DNA from: Datnioides undecimradiatus
Taxonomy: Eukaryota > Chordata > Actinopteri > Lobotiformes > Datnioididae
DNA length: 64,000 nucleotides
Reading direction: 5' to 3'
Assembly (NCBI GenBank): GCA_008933995.1
Contig: WARS01000034.1
Location: 1,627,501 to 1,691,500 of the forward strand
Each line of letters starts with the position of its first letter. Position 1 is the stretch's first letter. Under the pieces are notes generated by a model. It had not been told where the DNA came from, made no database searches, and was given only the letters and a program-made list of their open reading frames with translations. Made by a program: the position numbers and the translations under genes. This document shows positions 25,472 to 38,000 of this stretch, one piece after another.

Positions 25472-28195
25472 CAGCCTCCAGACGCTGTAGCGCTCACTGA
25501 CCGACTGTCCTCAGGTGGTGCAGGAGAGAGCGAAATCCCATTAATAACCTCCGGCTTCGGGAGAAATAAACCATCTCAACTCGCGTCTGAAGGAAGTCAC
25601 GGAAAACTTTTCGTCAGAGAGTTGAGCGCGACTGTGAAAATAAAACGCGACTTGCGGCGGGGGAGGAAAATCTGCTCAGTGAAGAAGAACCAAAAAGAAG
25701 CTGAAAAGAAATCAAACTCAGCTGATCCACAGAGCTCTGTCTGTGTCTCTCTCTCCTCACCATCAATGAAAGACTGTGCTGTAACCAAAAGCACGTCCTG
25801 TCTGGATTATCAGCTGCTGCGCCGCTTCTTAACGCGCCTTTACGCGCAGAAGGGAGGCGGCGCAGACACGCTGCAAAAAATAGGTCCGTCTATTTTTAAC
25901 CACGTTGCTCCATTCATTCAGCAATCAGATGTAGCCTGAAAACAGACAATGAAAAGAATAAGATTAGGCAAGAACAGATGTTTGTGGATGACACTGACGC
26001 CAAACTCCGTCAGAAAAATTATTTTAAGAAGCTGAACTTCGTGCGAGTCTTCCAAACGCTCTACTGCTCCACTACATTTCAGACATACATATTGGTATTT
26101 TGATTCAAATCCAGTGTTTTGATATAATTTAGGTGACACATCGGATCAGGCAGTCACATGTAAAAATATGTTCTTATACTATGTATAAATATTTGATAAG
26201 CCAATCAATCAATGGACAAAATAATTAGGAAATCATTTGAATTCCTATAAAAATAGTTCAAAGTGAGCTCCAACTTATCCAGCTTAACCATGAATCCATC
26301 AGTGACAATAATCCTTTAATAAGTAATGTAAAATATTCACATAGGAACATTTTTATGCATCACTGAATACATCTGACATTTAAGGTCAGTTTTTCTGATT
26401 ATACAAGGATGTCTAATCAGCTTGGTGCTGGTACTTTTATTCAAGGGTCTCAATATTTCCTTTACCACACGTTTGAGGCTCTGGAGAACTCCAACTCTTC
26501 CCTAGAAAACAGTAAAACATTGTTTTATCTGCTTAATATTTCAGGACTTTTCCCAATTTTAAGCCATGTTTCAGAAGTTAGCTAAAGAGAACGACCCCCT
26601 GGGCATTCATACACACTCTGTGTATGTAGATGTGTTTTTATGACCTGCAGTTTGGGTCCTGGGACCATTTACTACACTAAAAGAACTTATTCAGATCCAA
26701 CAGACAAATGTTATTGGATTATGGGTCATCGGCGCGGGTGTGATGCTCACTGTCAGTGCAGTCGCTCCAGGCTCTCCATCAGTCTGAAGCCACATTATTA
26801 GATTCCAGTGTCTCTGGGAAACAGTCGTGAATAGTACTGACTGCAATCTAGGCCATAAGGTTGTAATGTAGGGCACATTCAGACCTTAAATGAAGCAATT
26901 CTCCACAAAAAGATGCCGTCTTTGGTTCGGGAAGCAGATATTAATGTTATTAATGATATTAATGTTCCCAATATGTAAGAAAACAGACAGTTTTCTTACA
27001 TCTTGGGAACATTGAAAACTGAGGTCTATATCCAAACTGGATACAAGTAAACACCTGATGATGAAGTGGGGAGGGGTGGGATTACAAAACAGAAAAATGA
27101 CTTTTGCCCCCAAATCAATTGTCCTTCTAGAAACAGAAGTGGGCCACAAACTGGGCTAGGAAGAACCAGGCCAGACAGTGAAGAACAGACGCAGAGTATT
27201 CATTCCCCAAATTGGCCACAATCAGCCCCGTTAAAACTGGATCACTTCAATGATTACCTTCCCTCGTGTTGATAATGAACAGCCTTGGGCATGGCAAAGA
27301 AAAGCAACACCCCCACCCTCGCCAGCTCTCAACCTTCCTGCTACAAACACACTTTTTCCACCCTAAAAGCATCAATCACTTTTATTTGATTGTCTCACAG
27401 AACTGGTGCAAACGTTGGAGGCAAAAGTGATGCTTCACATCACTGTGACTGTGTTCAGTCATCTGGCCAGGAGCCCAGTGAGTCTGACAGATGAAATGCC
27501 TATTGATTAAATGAAACCAAAGACAGATGGTTGGTGATCTCAGCTGGGATCGATAACCTTCACAGACAATGTCTGTTGTCCCAAATACTTTTAGAGCCCG
27601 TGTTAGTGTTTCCTCTTGTTCTGTTTCACTACAAGTGGCCCAGAACATCTGAAAAATACAAAACAATTATCTTTGTGCATCAATTACAGACATGACCCAG
27701 TTAACAACTTAGTATTTGATGTTGCAATCTATTGGACTGTAACATAGTCTGACCCCATCTATAGTTTCAGTTTGAGCAGGAAAGGCAAAACTTATGTAAC
27801 AGGTAAAGCCCGACCAGCCGTCCCTTATCAGGAATAAATAGATGACGTAGAGGCTGGCGATGGCTGATTATTGACACCTCAAAGGACATTTCCCTGCTTC
27901 TAATGAGGTCACTTCCCACTTTGTTTTCTCTTTCTCTTTGTTTTCCTGCAAATGCCTGAGGATTTGACTAACTCCTGGACCATCCTTACCATCCTGTAAG
28001 GTTCTTATGCAATGGAAATGATCAGTGCTCCAGTAAATAGGAAGACTTTTAGATACTGTAACTGCTGGGGCATTATAACAGATACAACCTGGCAACAGGA
28101 GACATCTGTAGTTCAGTTCAGCTCAGAGAACCACATGTTGACAACATTACAGAGACTTAAGCAGTGAGTTAAAGCGATCCGAAGTATCGGGACGT
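25472..28195. other. Non-coding region upstream of arhgap20
   Basis: The first few hundred bases are CpG- and GC-rich and probably hold the arhgap20 promoter and 5' UTR. The remainder is AT-rich with no recognised gene. A minus-strand AATAAA at 27386-27381 could serve as the poly(A) signal of a gene ending at the orphan ORF near 28200. The region contains the 24-bp hairpin listed separately. Confidence 0.5.
26961..27013. repeat. 24-bp near-perfect hairpin
   Basis: Arms 26961-26984 and 26990-27013 are reverse complements at 23 of 24 positions, around a 5-nt loop (AGACA). It could be a miRNA-like or structural hairpin, or a palindromic remnant of a small transposon. The loop is shorter than usual for a miRNA precursor. 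Confidence 0.9.
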
Positions 28196-28306
28196 TCAGA
28201 CGGGCAGTGGACTCCTTGGAGGCTGAGGCCCTGGTTCGTCACATTTCTTCATTTTCTTTTCAATTTCTCTCTCTTCAGCTGCATCCATCATCCAAGTTGC
28301 CATATT
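28196..28306 (-). CDS. Possible orphan terminal coding exon (low confidence)
   Basis: On the minus strand an acceptor-like TTTTTGGAG|AAT precedes an open stretch of 36 codons ending in TGA. It contains MATWMMDAAEEREIEKKMKK and then a Pro-rich end (SPLPV). The Glu/Lys pattern looks like the charged helix at the end of a real protein, but I do not recognise it. A 35-nt candidate exon with a strong acceptor and donor at 29353-29319 would splice to it in frame. An alternative reading is chance ORF in non-coding DNA. No function is proposed. Confidence 0.2.
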   Translation of the reverse strand, partial: NMATWMMDAAEEREIEKKMKKCDEPGPQPPRSPLPV

Positions 28307-30963
28307 CTCCAAAAAGGTTCAAAGTAAGACACTCGTTGTTGTAGAAATCATCTTTATTAAAGGTAGAAACATTTTTTTGAAATATACTACATATTTTGCA
28401 TCAAAAGCAGCAGAAGTCAAAAATGTCTCTGATTTGTGACGATTTCTTGTATCAAAAATGTCAAAGACAAAACTGTTTTGACTTGAATTTTTCAAAGACA
28501 GTATTCAGCTCTCACCCACTGACCCCATTTCTATTCAGCACCTACTTAAGCTCAAGCAAAACCATTGCACAAGTACTGAGCCTCGAAGTTTTGGAGATAC
28601 TGTTGTGGCCGCAAAAAAAAGAAAAAGAAAAAGAAAAAAAGAAATGGCTTTCTTAACTCCGTTCTCTATATTTTGGAGACTCGCATAAAGGTCTGCATAA
28701 CAGAAACATGCTCCTGAAGATGTTCTGGCTTCAGTGAAACTCTACTATGTTCTCAGCCATTGTCAGGGGCATTGTCAGTTTGCATACATACTGAACACAA
28801 AGCCATTTCAATTCAACCGACTCCTACATGTACTTCAGTGTACTGGTTTATTAATCAGTGTAAAAGAAATTGAAATAAATAATTTTTGCCAGGAGCAGGT
28901 CGAAGCTGCATGAAAAGCTTGGAGGTGGATCAGGACTGAGGTTTAAGGTGGTACTGTTATGAAAAGTATATGAGGATTTAATCGCATCAGCTGTTTAACT
29001 TAACCTGCTAAACTCAAAAATAAATGATTTGCATTCACTGTTTTCAACAGTGAAATTGGCATTATCCTAAGTCATTGTTTTCTTTTTGTTTATTGTTTAC
29101 TGTTGCTTATATTCATTGCTATCTTAGGCTTGTGGTCCATAAATGCAGTTTCTGATTAAGTTCAGTCACTGACTGTACTCTTCAAACGCATCATAAATAT
29201 ATCTATAATTAAAAATACCTATAGCTGTGATATTTTAAAATATAATACAATAGACACGCAGCATAGACACGAGACTGGGATAACACACATTCAAATCTGT
29301 GTGTGTGTGGGGATTTACCTTTTCCGTCACTGGATGCACTGCGCAAACTGGACCTGTGAGAGACGACAAAGAAGAATATTTCACACAGATATTCTGCGTC
29401 GCAAGGCGTACAGCTTCAAGTAGCATTTCATAAACTGTGTGATATTTCATGTAGCCTCTGAAGTATGGGTGCAAAATACAGATGAACTAGAAGACAGTGG
29501 ACATGTGGAGTTAACAGCAGTGACAATCTGTTGACAAGCAGTAACAAAGGTTGGATGAACAAAGGATGATTTCTTCATTCCCTAAAATAGATCTCAGCAT
29601 CTATCTGGCATCGCACTGGGCTTTTCAGTGTTTTCACCTCAGATGACAACAACAGCCAATTAGATCAATCCGCACAGTGGCTGGCATCCCTCAGAAACTA
29701 GACAGTCCTGAATGTGACATGAAATTAATTCATTGCATTTCAATATTTTCACATCACAGTCAATACAACAATACACACACACACACACTATTGCATCAAT
29801 ATGTGCCCTGGCACCTTGTGAGTGCCCGAGGGAAAACACTCTACTGTCAATGCTAATGCTGTAGTTCAGTGGGCAACATAAAAGCCACAGTGGAAAAACA
29901 GATAATGTGATCTGCAATACCTGCCAACAGATGAATCTGGTGCTTGTGGAAACGAATGCTCTCCATTAGGAAACCACACTCAAATCTGCAGCAGGTGTTT
30001 CAGTTTGAGCCCTTCATTACATGCTGACATCCTAAAAAGTATCCAGTCAGAAAAACTTTGAGGACCACTGGTGTTTATTGGGTTTTGTTAAGAACCATTT
30101 TATCTCACCTGCTCCATCACACCACACCCTTCATATCATCATCACATCTCCCCAATAACAGCTGACATATGCTCTGTGATCATCAGTCATCGTGAATACC
30201 ACCCAATCACATGCAGTTGAGTACTTGAATATAAACCTGTATGAGATTCTTGCTAGAACGTGGCCTGCTAACTTCGAGCTTACAACCTAGCCGCATAGAG
30301 AGCACTAAATTAAACACCTGAGGCCATCTTTCTAATGTTATTCATGGTTTGATGACTATTGTCCTCCCTAAATATAAGGCATTCAACAAAGGTCATACAA
30401 GCTAATGGATAAAACCCATGAACTGCATTTAGAGTCAAAATAACTGTAGCGCCCTTAAATGATCCTGATGTGACCCAGCTGCTGGACTGTCATGGGTGTA
30501 TCTCAGACACTGACACGCTCTTTGCTGTACAGAAATCCCAGAGAAACATTAGAAGTTAAACATGCATATAGACACATGTATGCCTGCACATGCACAGGTG
30601 TTTTTCATAGTTCAGACTTGACAGTCTGCCTCACATTAGCTGTGGTGAAAGTGGGTGATGCATGACATCAATACTGATGCATTGCATTAAAACAGGAGTC
30701 ATCACATAGACTTGATACACAGAAAATCAGATTATATGGGTATTTCAAGTAAAATATGCACAAGTAGTGCACTTGTGTGTTTTACAGAAAATAAATTGAT
30801 TTACCTGTAACAAACTATGCTTTAGATTCCTGGTCGGGGTATTTCACAGTTTCCAAATCAAGTTAAATGAAGAAAGTGCACAGAGAGCGAGCGTGTTTGC
30901 TTATACATGCACACACAGACACGCGCGCACGCGCGCACACACACAGACGCAGACGCAGACGCA

Positions 30964-31003
<40 letters not shown>

Positions 31004-31821
31004 AACATCAGCTTTCTTGCATCTGACATTAGGTCTTGCAATTGGCCCATGCAAAGTTTGTCAAGAGCATTATTTTCCACAAAGGTGGAAAGCTGCTTCC
31101 TTTGTTGAGCTATGTTTTAACCTGCAAACTGTAACTCGTAGCTGTATTTTAATGTCGACTTTGTGGAGAAAAGAAAACCCACACAACTTCCTACAAAAAA
31201 TTTATTTCTCTTAACCATCAAACACAGGATGCACTGAAGCTGCAGAAACACCTACTTAATGACTGGACATCTAATTTCACAGTTAGAGCAGCAGTATGTT
31301 TAAAAGGGAGGAAAACATCTACAAACTAAGGCATCTGTGACTGAATGTAGATTTTAATAAGACTTTCTACTCCCAGGAACTTTTGTTACGGTTCAATTTG
31401 AGGGGTCAATCTAAAAGGCAAATCTAATTCCTATTTGCTTAAATTCATCACTCCCATAGAGCAACTTAGGATAATGTATTTAACACCATAGCGGCCGCAG
31501 CAGCTGTAAAGAGGCTTTCTCAACATGCTATGAAACTTGTCTGCACGCTTCATCTTCAGCACACAGGAGAGCACAAACCCTTTCACTTGGAAAACAGGAA
31601 AAACAAATGCTGTGAAAAACATTATGTATAAACATCGCAGGCAAGTGAAAATACAAAGCTTTATCCTGTAGTTTCATCAATCACAAAATATGCCCCAGTC
31701 TAGAGACAACTTGTGCTGCAGGGAAAAGTCACAGAGGGTCAACGTAAAACAGAAAAAAATCATCGTGATGGAGCCGCCTCACAGGTCCATATCCCTCTTT
31801 TTCTCCACAGTCAGAGAGAAG
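28307..31821 (-). other. pspc1 3' UTR and downstream non-coding region
   Basis: After the pspc1 stop, minus-strand AATAAA signals lie at 31206-31201, giving a 3' UTR of about 0.6 kb, and at 28358-28353, giving about 3.5 kb. The second is followed by GT-rich sequence and looks canonical. The stretch contains an A/G simple repeat at about 28613-28645 and the compound microsatellite at 30908-31001. Apart from the candidate 35-nt exon at 29319-29353, no coding sequence was seen. Confidence 0.5.
30908..31001. repeat. Compound CA/CG/CAGACG microsatellite
   Basis: Alternating purine-pyrimidine tract: CA repeats, a CGCGCACGCGCG block, several CAGACG units, then about 20 CA units. Such CG/CA alternation is prone to Z-DNA and length change. 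Confidence 0.95.
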
Positions 31822-31971
31822 TTAGTATCTACGCCGTTTGTTATTTGGCCCATCAAAGACTCCCCCTACTGGACTCCCCCTGCCAAATCCTGGGGGAGGT
31901 CCTACCTGAGGACCGAGTGGTGGCTGCTGCTGCTGCAGCGATGGCTGCAGTGGGCTCTGTTGCTGTTGTTG

Positions 31972-32009
<38 letters not shown>

Positions 32010-35000
32010 GGGACTCAACCTCTGGTCGCCCCCCAATTGATCCACCCGGCAGGTATCGATCGTTTCGCTGTGGTTTCGTGTGGTCAGCAATACGACAGTG
32101 GTTGGGGTTGAAATAACAGTTATATTCAAGACGTGGGATCATTTGGGGGGGTCAGACATGAGTACAGGGTGTCCAGAAAAAGTGATGGTGGTTTCAAAGT
32201 CCATCAGTGATCAGGGAGTGTTTAGTTTGATCCAAGTGTTGCCGTCCAAGAATAAAAGGGAGAAAAGTGAATCAAGCAGACAAAGGGAGAGAGAGGAATG
32301 AGACTATTAGTCTATAGTTTCCAGATCAATTTTAAGTCCTACAAATCTTAATCTTTAAAAAGCTTTTGTATTTTTTCATTTGTAATACAGCTTCTAAAGG
32401 TGTATGATCAATTCAGGCAATCAATATTTGACTTTCATTTTCTGTTTTTTTTAAAACAGTTTGAGCCAAAGCACTGTGTTTAGGCAAAGTTCTCGTAGTA
32501 TACTTTAAGGAAAAAGCTTCAGTGTCAAATTAATTTAGATCGACTTTAATTTCTTGTTCCTGATACATTACCATAGCTCCATTCTCAGACATCATTGGTG
32601 TCCCCATATTTGTAGTTCCCTCTGGGCCAATGGCTCCTCCCCTTCCACTCATGCCCATCATTTGACCCTGGTTACCACTGGGCCCTGGAGAGGCCTGGTT
32701 AAAGCCATCTACACGCAAAACAACGAAGTATTGGTAGTCATTTGGTGGGTCGTGCACCCAACGCCACTCAAGAACTGTAGCTGTACGCTAGAACTACTCC
32801 TTAGTGACCTCCAAGTAGAAGTTAACGTTGGTTTTTGGTCATCAGATGAGGAAGATAACTGGTATAACTTTAAAAACAAAAGCTTCTTTATGAACCTTAA
32901 ACAAACTTAACACCTTTACAAACAATCCTATAATCAAGCAAAATGCTGTTTTTTCATTTAAATCAATATGGCATCAACAAAACCAAAAGCCAACGTTAAT
33001 TCAAAGTGGGCATCAGGTGCTACATTATGTTAAAGTACACGTTAAAAGTCACATTTAGCATGTAGAGTACAGACAGACTCAGACAGACAGACAGCAGATG
33101 GTGTAATCAACAGACTGAGAGGTTCTCACTTTAACACTGAAGTCTGAGGCCAAGAGCCACATCTTTTCACCACTAAACCTTGGATTGCACATCACCTTTG
33201 TCATGGAGCACTCAGTTACTGGAAAACAACCATGCACCGTTTCAAAAAGGGTTCAGGTTCAGCCCCAATCAAATCTAAACCCTGGTCACAGAAACCTCCA
33301 ATATGACATAGATAAGTGCAGAAAAGACACAAAAGTACAATCAGACGACTGACTTTTGCACTATGATGACTGATGTAAACTGTATGCAGCTTGGACATGC
33401 CAAGGAAAAACTGTTAAGTTGCTGTTATCACCTTTTGACAGCTTAGCTATCGATGCAGTATTACGAGCAGCTCCCTGGGGGAAAACAACCTTCATGTCTG
33501 TCTCCAACTTGACATTTTATAGTAGGTGATATCAGGAGTCGGTGGCACTGATAATATCTCTCACTTATCTTACTGACTTTACTGCACATGTCCATTCAAT
33601 CATCCAGACTCCCCTCCTTCTACCTTACTTCAATGCTTCCATAGATATGAACAAATTAAGCAATATGATTGAAACTAGAGAATTCCCTCATGACATGACA
33701 GGTCTGCCTGAGGACATGTGGGTGAGGAACAGGGAAGCAGGGCAGTTGTCGTTATGCTGTGTGTATTACAGAAGTAAAAGGAAGGGGACACGATACACAG
33801 GTGACATTAACAAGGTGTAATCAGAGTAGCTGGGCTATATGGAGACAAACCCCACAGTGTTCGCAAACACTGACGTGACCAGCACTGTCCGCTATCCCAA
33901 GCAAGATTTCACACTGAAGCAGCTGTTGATCATTTGCAGCCTCTCCCAGCTGGTGAAGAGGAAAACCAAAGGCTGATTAAACTGTCAAAATATGTTTTTT
34001 TAGATTTCTGAATCACAACAACCATGAAAGGTCTGCCAACACAGTGCAGACAGTGAAATGTGCAGAAAATATATTGGCTGGTGAGTCGAGTAGCATGCAG
34101 GAGACAGGGTTGAAATGAACCAGTAGCTGTGTTAACGCGAGCATATGTAACATATGAGTGGAAACGCCTAAAATACCAAAACAAACATTTAAAATAAGGT
34201 TTTCAGACTTGGGTGAGGCGGACAGGTCTCTAAGAAGTGTGATCAAATGGAATGGAACTTATAATGACACACATACTACATGGACACAGGTATTATGTTC
34301 TGGGTTGGCCATCAAACTCTTAATAACACATCCCTTCAAAATCCACCTGCATTATATATTGTTAGGACAGAAAATGGGTGTAAAATGCAACTTATTGGAC
34401 TGCTGGCAGCGCACAACTGCCAGGTGGCACTTCCAGTTCAAGATATACTGTGTATGCATGTCATACATATACAGTCTACACTGACATGCTGCAGGTGCAC
34501 ACACACGCACAGACATACAAAAGTACTACTACAGACAGAACAGTTCAAACATTACATTAAATACTGCCATTGTACATCATTAAGCAATGTTCTCAAATTA
34601 CTGACCCCCCGCTGCTGTCGCCCCAAACAGTCATGTGATGCAACTGTGGATGCCATTGCATTAGAAGCAAAAAGCAGTTATGTTTATGAGATGATGTGCA
34701 ATCCTAGGTTATAATCTTTAAATGGTGGAGAACCACCATGAACCTCCAACACTCACATTACGGATACAAAAGGCCAGTCCCTGGCCCCTCATCCTGTGCT
34801 CAGCACAACATTTCTTTATTAAATCATTTACCTGCTGATTTCTAATAATGCCATGATTCCCCTAAAAAAGATCAGAAGCAAAACAAGCGCAAACTCTGCT
34901 AATTTGTGCTACATGAGGATGAGAGCTCAGGGACCAGGTAGTTTTCAGACTATAAAATGTCTCCAACAAAACCCCCACTCAGTACTGTATATCACTTTAG

Positions 35001-38000
35001 TATAGACATCACGTAGTCATGTGGTGCATTACTTTTTTCTCCTTTGCATTGCATCCCAAGGAAGTTCATTTACACCAAATAGTGTACCACACTTTACAAA
35101 TCCAGATATGCTGTTGGAAAGGAGACACTTGGGATGCAAGACAAAAAAGTGCCATTAAGACGTCATAACTCACATCATCACTTCTGGTTAGAGTTTAAAC
35201 CACTCGTTATACAGACATGCCCGTACCTCCCATATTAATGGCTCCGCGAGGGCCCAGTTCACCCACTCTCATTTCCTTTTCCCTCTGCAAGAAGTGAAGA
35301 AGAGCCTTCAGAACAAAACTCCACTTGAGTGCAAACCTTCAGCAAAAAGCTTACCACGCAAGTCACACTGTAAAGGCACTCATTTCCACACAAAACTGAT
35401 GACAGCTGCAGTAACTGCTCTAACGCAATATAATTCATAGTCTTATTATTAAAGTAAAAAGTGAACTTGAGGTTTAGCCTCACGTTTTCTTGCATCTATT
35501 GAAATTATGGCAGTGCATAACAACATTTTCCATCCTCCTCTGTAGATGTAGCAGTCACAGTGCAAATCTCGGGTGCAACTGAGCCGACATAATCGTGTCC
35601 AAGCAAAACATGCAACATTAAATGGCCTCTGGGTCATTTCATTCTCCAGTGTTTTTATGCTTTTTGAGTTTAAACAAAGTTAAAAGTTATATCGCAAAAC
35701 TTTGCTTCGTTCACTCGTTCACACAGAGCCCTGACTCACCAAGTCAGCCCAGATATTGGCAACAAAACATACACAGTCACTGCTGATAAGAGCCGGCTGT
35801 TGGTAAATGTGCTGAGCATTAAGCGCCTGGTTGACAGTGGTCAGCTTGGTGTGTCAGGGCCCAAACACACACACACACACACACAAAAGATGCTTCATTA
35901 GCTATATACTCATACATGGTTTCATACACACAGTCGCATGCTCCGACACACACACACCGACACACACACAATCCTCTCTCTCGCTTTATTTCAAAGATTA
36001 TCTAACAAACACACAAAGTGATTCATATTCAACAATGACAGATTTCACTGACCTGGACTGTTTCTGAATTAAGGTTAAAGATCAGGACAACGCTTAATCC
36101 AGCTCAGTGAAACCAGCTGCACATTGATGACCAAATTATATTTTCTTATAAAACATAAACTATAAAATCAGCTATAAAACACAGCCAGATATACATGTAC
36201 TAGTAGCCCAGCAGTGTGTGCTTAAACTATAAAGCTACAGCAGAGGCTGAATTTGTTCAACATCAATAAAACGGAGGAAAACATGTTCAACTACTAATAC
36301 TAAAAATACTAAAATACTAAAACATTTAACCGTTGTATTCTTCATGTACTTACCTGTTGAATAGCTAATATGTTTCAGTTAGAACAAGTTATAAAGTGAA
36401 CAGTGATGGATGAACTGCAGCTAATTTAAGCAGTAGATGGCAGCAGATAGTCTATAACAATAATCCTCTCAGCAAACAAAGGTATAAACCAGAACAGAAA
36501 GTGAACACCTCAGTAGTTTGGAGTAAAAAGACTAACATCCTATAGTTTATAATATGCCTCAGTTTAACAAAGTGGTCTACCAGTAATCATATAATAAAAC
36601 CTTAATGTTTATTCAATGAAAGCTGTCAAAGGGAGATTAAAAGTTCAGACTGTTATTTCTAGGGAAGTTTTTCTGTGAGCTGCACACCAACTGGATGAGA
36701 ACACACATGCCTGCCTCAGTTTAAAGTAAAAATTCACTACTTGTGAAAATGACACATGTTCACTGATGAGACTAACTGTTGGTGTTGTAGTAAGCGATGT
36801 ATGGTCAACTACTTTGGTGCTGAAAGGACTATTTGTTGTTGCAGACTGCACGGACAGCCCTGCTGCAAGTTCTGAGTGTGTGCTTATGTTACATGCATAA
36901 AGATGTAGCCTCCAACAGGAACCTCTAAACAGACCAAAGGATTTGAAGAGAAAAGTTATGGCATAATAAACAACATGGCACACCAACAGACACTCACACT
37001 GACAGTTAAGGCCCTAGAAGATGCTGAGGTTTAGTCACCTTGTACCAGAGAACACTTCTTTTACTTTTCATTCTTTAAAACCTGCTCAGTGCCAGCCCCA
37101 CTCATGTGTGTTACACAGACAGATCATATATTGTCTACACTGTCTCTCAAATGCTGCATGTTCACAAAGCCTGACTCCAAAGCAGTGACACACACTAGTA
37201 TTAGACCGGCCAGACTGTTCACCTTCTATTGTCACCCAAATGAGCCACGCTCTATTGATTTTGCTTCCTTACTTTAGGGATATCTGTTGGACAGGCTACT
37301 CATATGTCCAACTGTGCACTTAAAACCATTGACCACTTCTACTCCAGTTTAGGTGTCAACACAAAGGATCTCTACTGTACTTATAATACTTTATTTATTT
37401 ATGTTTATGACTTAAAGAAAGCTCTGGATGTCATAAAGCAAAATGATGATGAATAAAGATTTCATGAACTTAAGATAAACATTCAGAGTTACTCTATACG
37501 GTGCACAGTCACACCACAACTCACGTCATGCATTTACGCAGCAGAGATGACAAAACTGCACACAAAACTGTTGAGTCGTTAGCGATTACTGTCCTGTTGT
37601 ACCGACAGTACAAAGGTATTCAGTTAATGCAGTTATATTCAACATTTTGCTGCAGGGCATTGTGCTGGGTTTCATCACATCGTTTTTGTTTACTTTGTGA
37701 CTTGGCATGCATTCAGTTTGGAAAGAGATGGATCATGACCACAAGTAGCTACATGAGAAAGGTTTGAGCGTTATTTCAGTTACAGGTAAGAGTGATGATA
37801 CATAATAAAAATGGTACAAGTGAAACAAGCGGTTAATATCACATCGTATTTACTGCTTATGTAGTTTGATGCAATGAACCACAGTATTAGACTGATGTGT
37901 AACCATGGGAACGTGACTGTTACTATTAGAATACAGGAAGTCTTTACAATGCAGCAAAAAGATAAAAAGAGTGCATCTATGAGCATTAAGCTTAAAGCTG

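Noticed and set aside
25373-25939. 188-residue plus-strand ORF
   Set aside because: Overlaps arhgap20 exon 1 and its GC-rich promoter on the other strand. Composition looks like chance and no family was recognised.
30081-30170. Minus-strand segment with acceptor and GTGAGA donor signals (a possible extra exon near the orphan ORF)
   Set aside because: All three frames contain stops, so it cannot be a coding exon.
31690-32111. Plus-strand ORFs with poly-Leu or poly-Ala runs
   Set aside because: These are antisense readings of the pspc1 CAG repeat.
33542-33820. 92-residue plus-strand ORF inside a pspc1 intron
   Set aside because: No family match and no supporting signals. It lies in intronic DNA of an opposite-strand gene.
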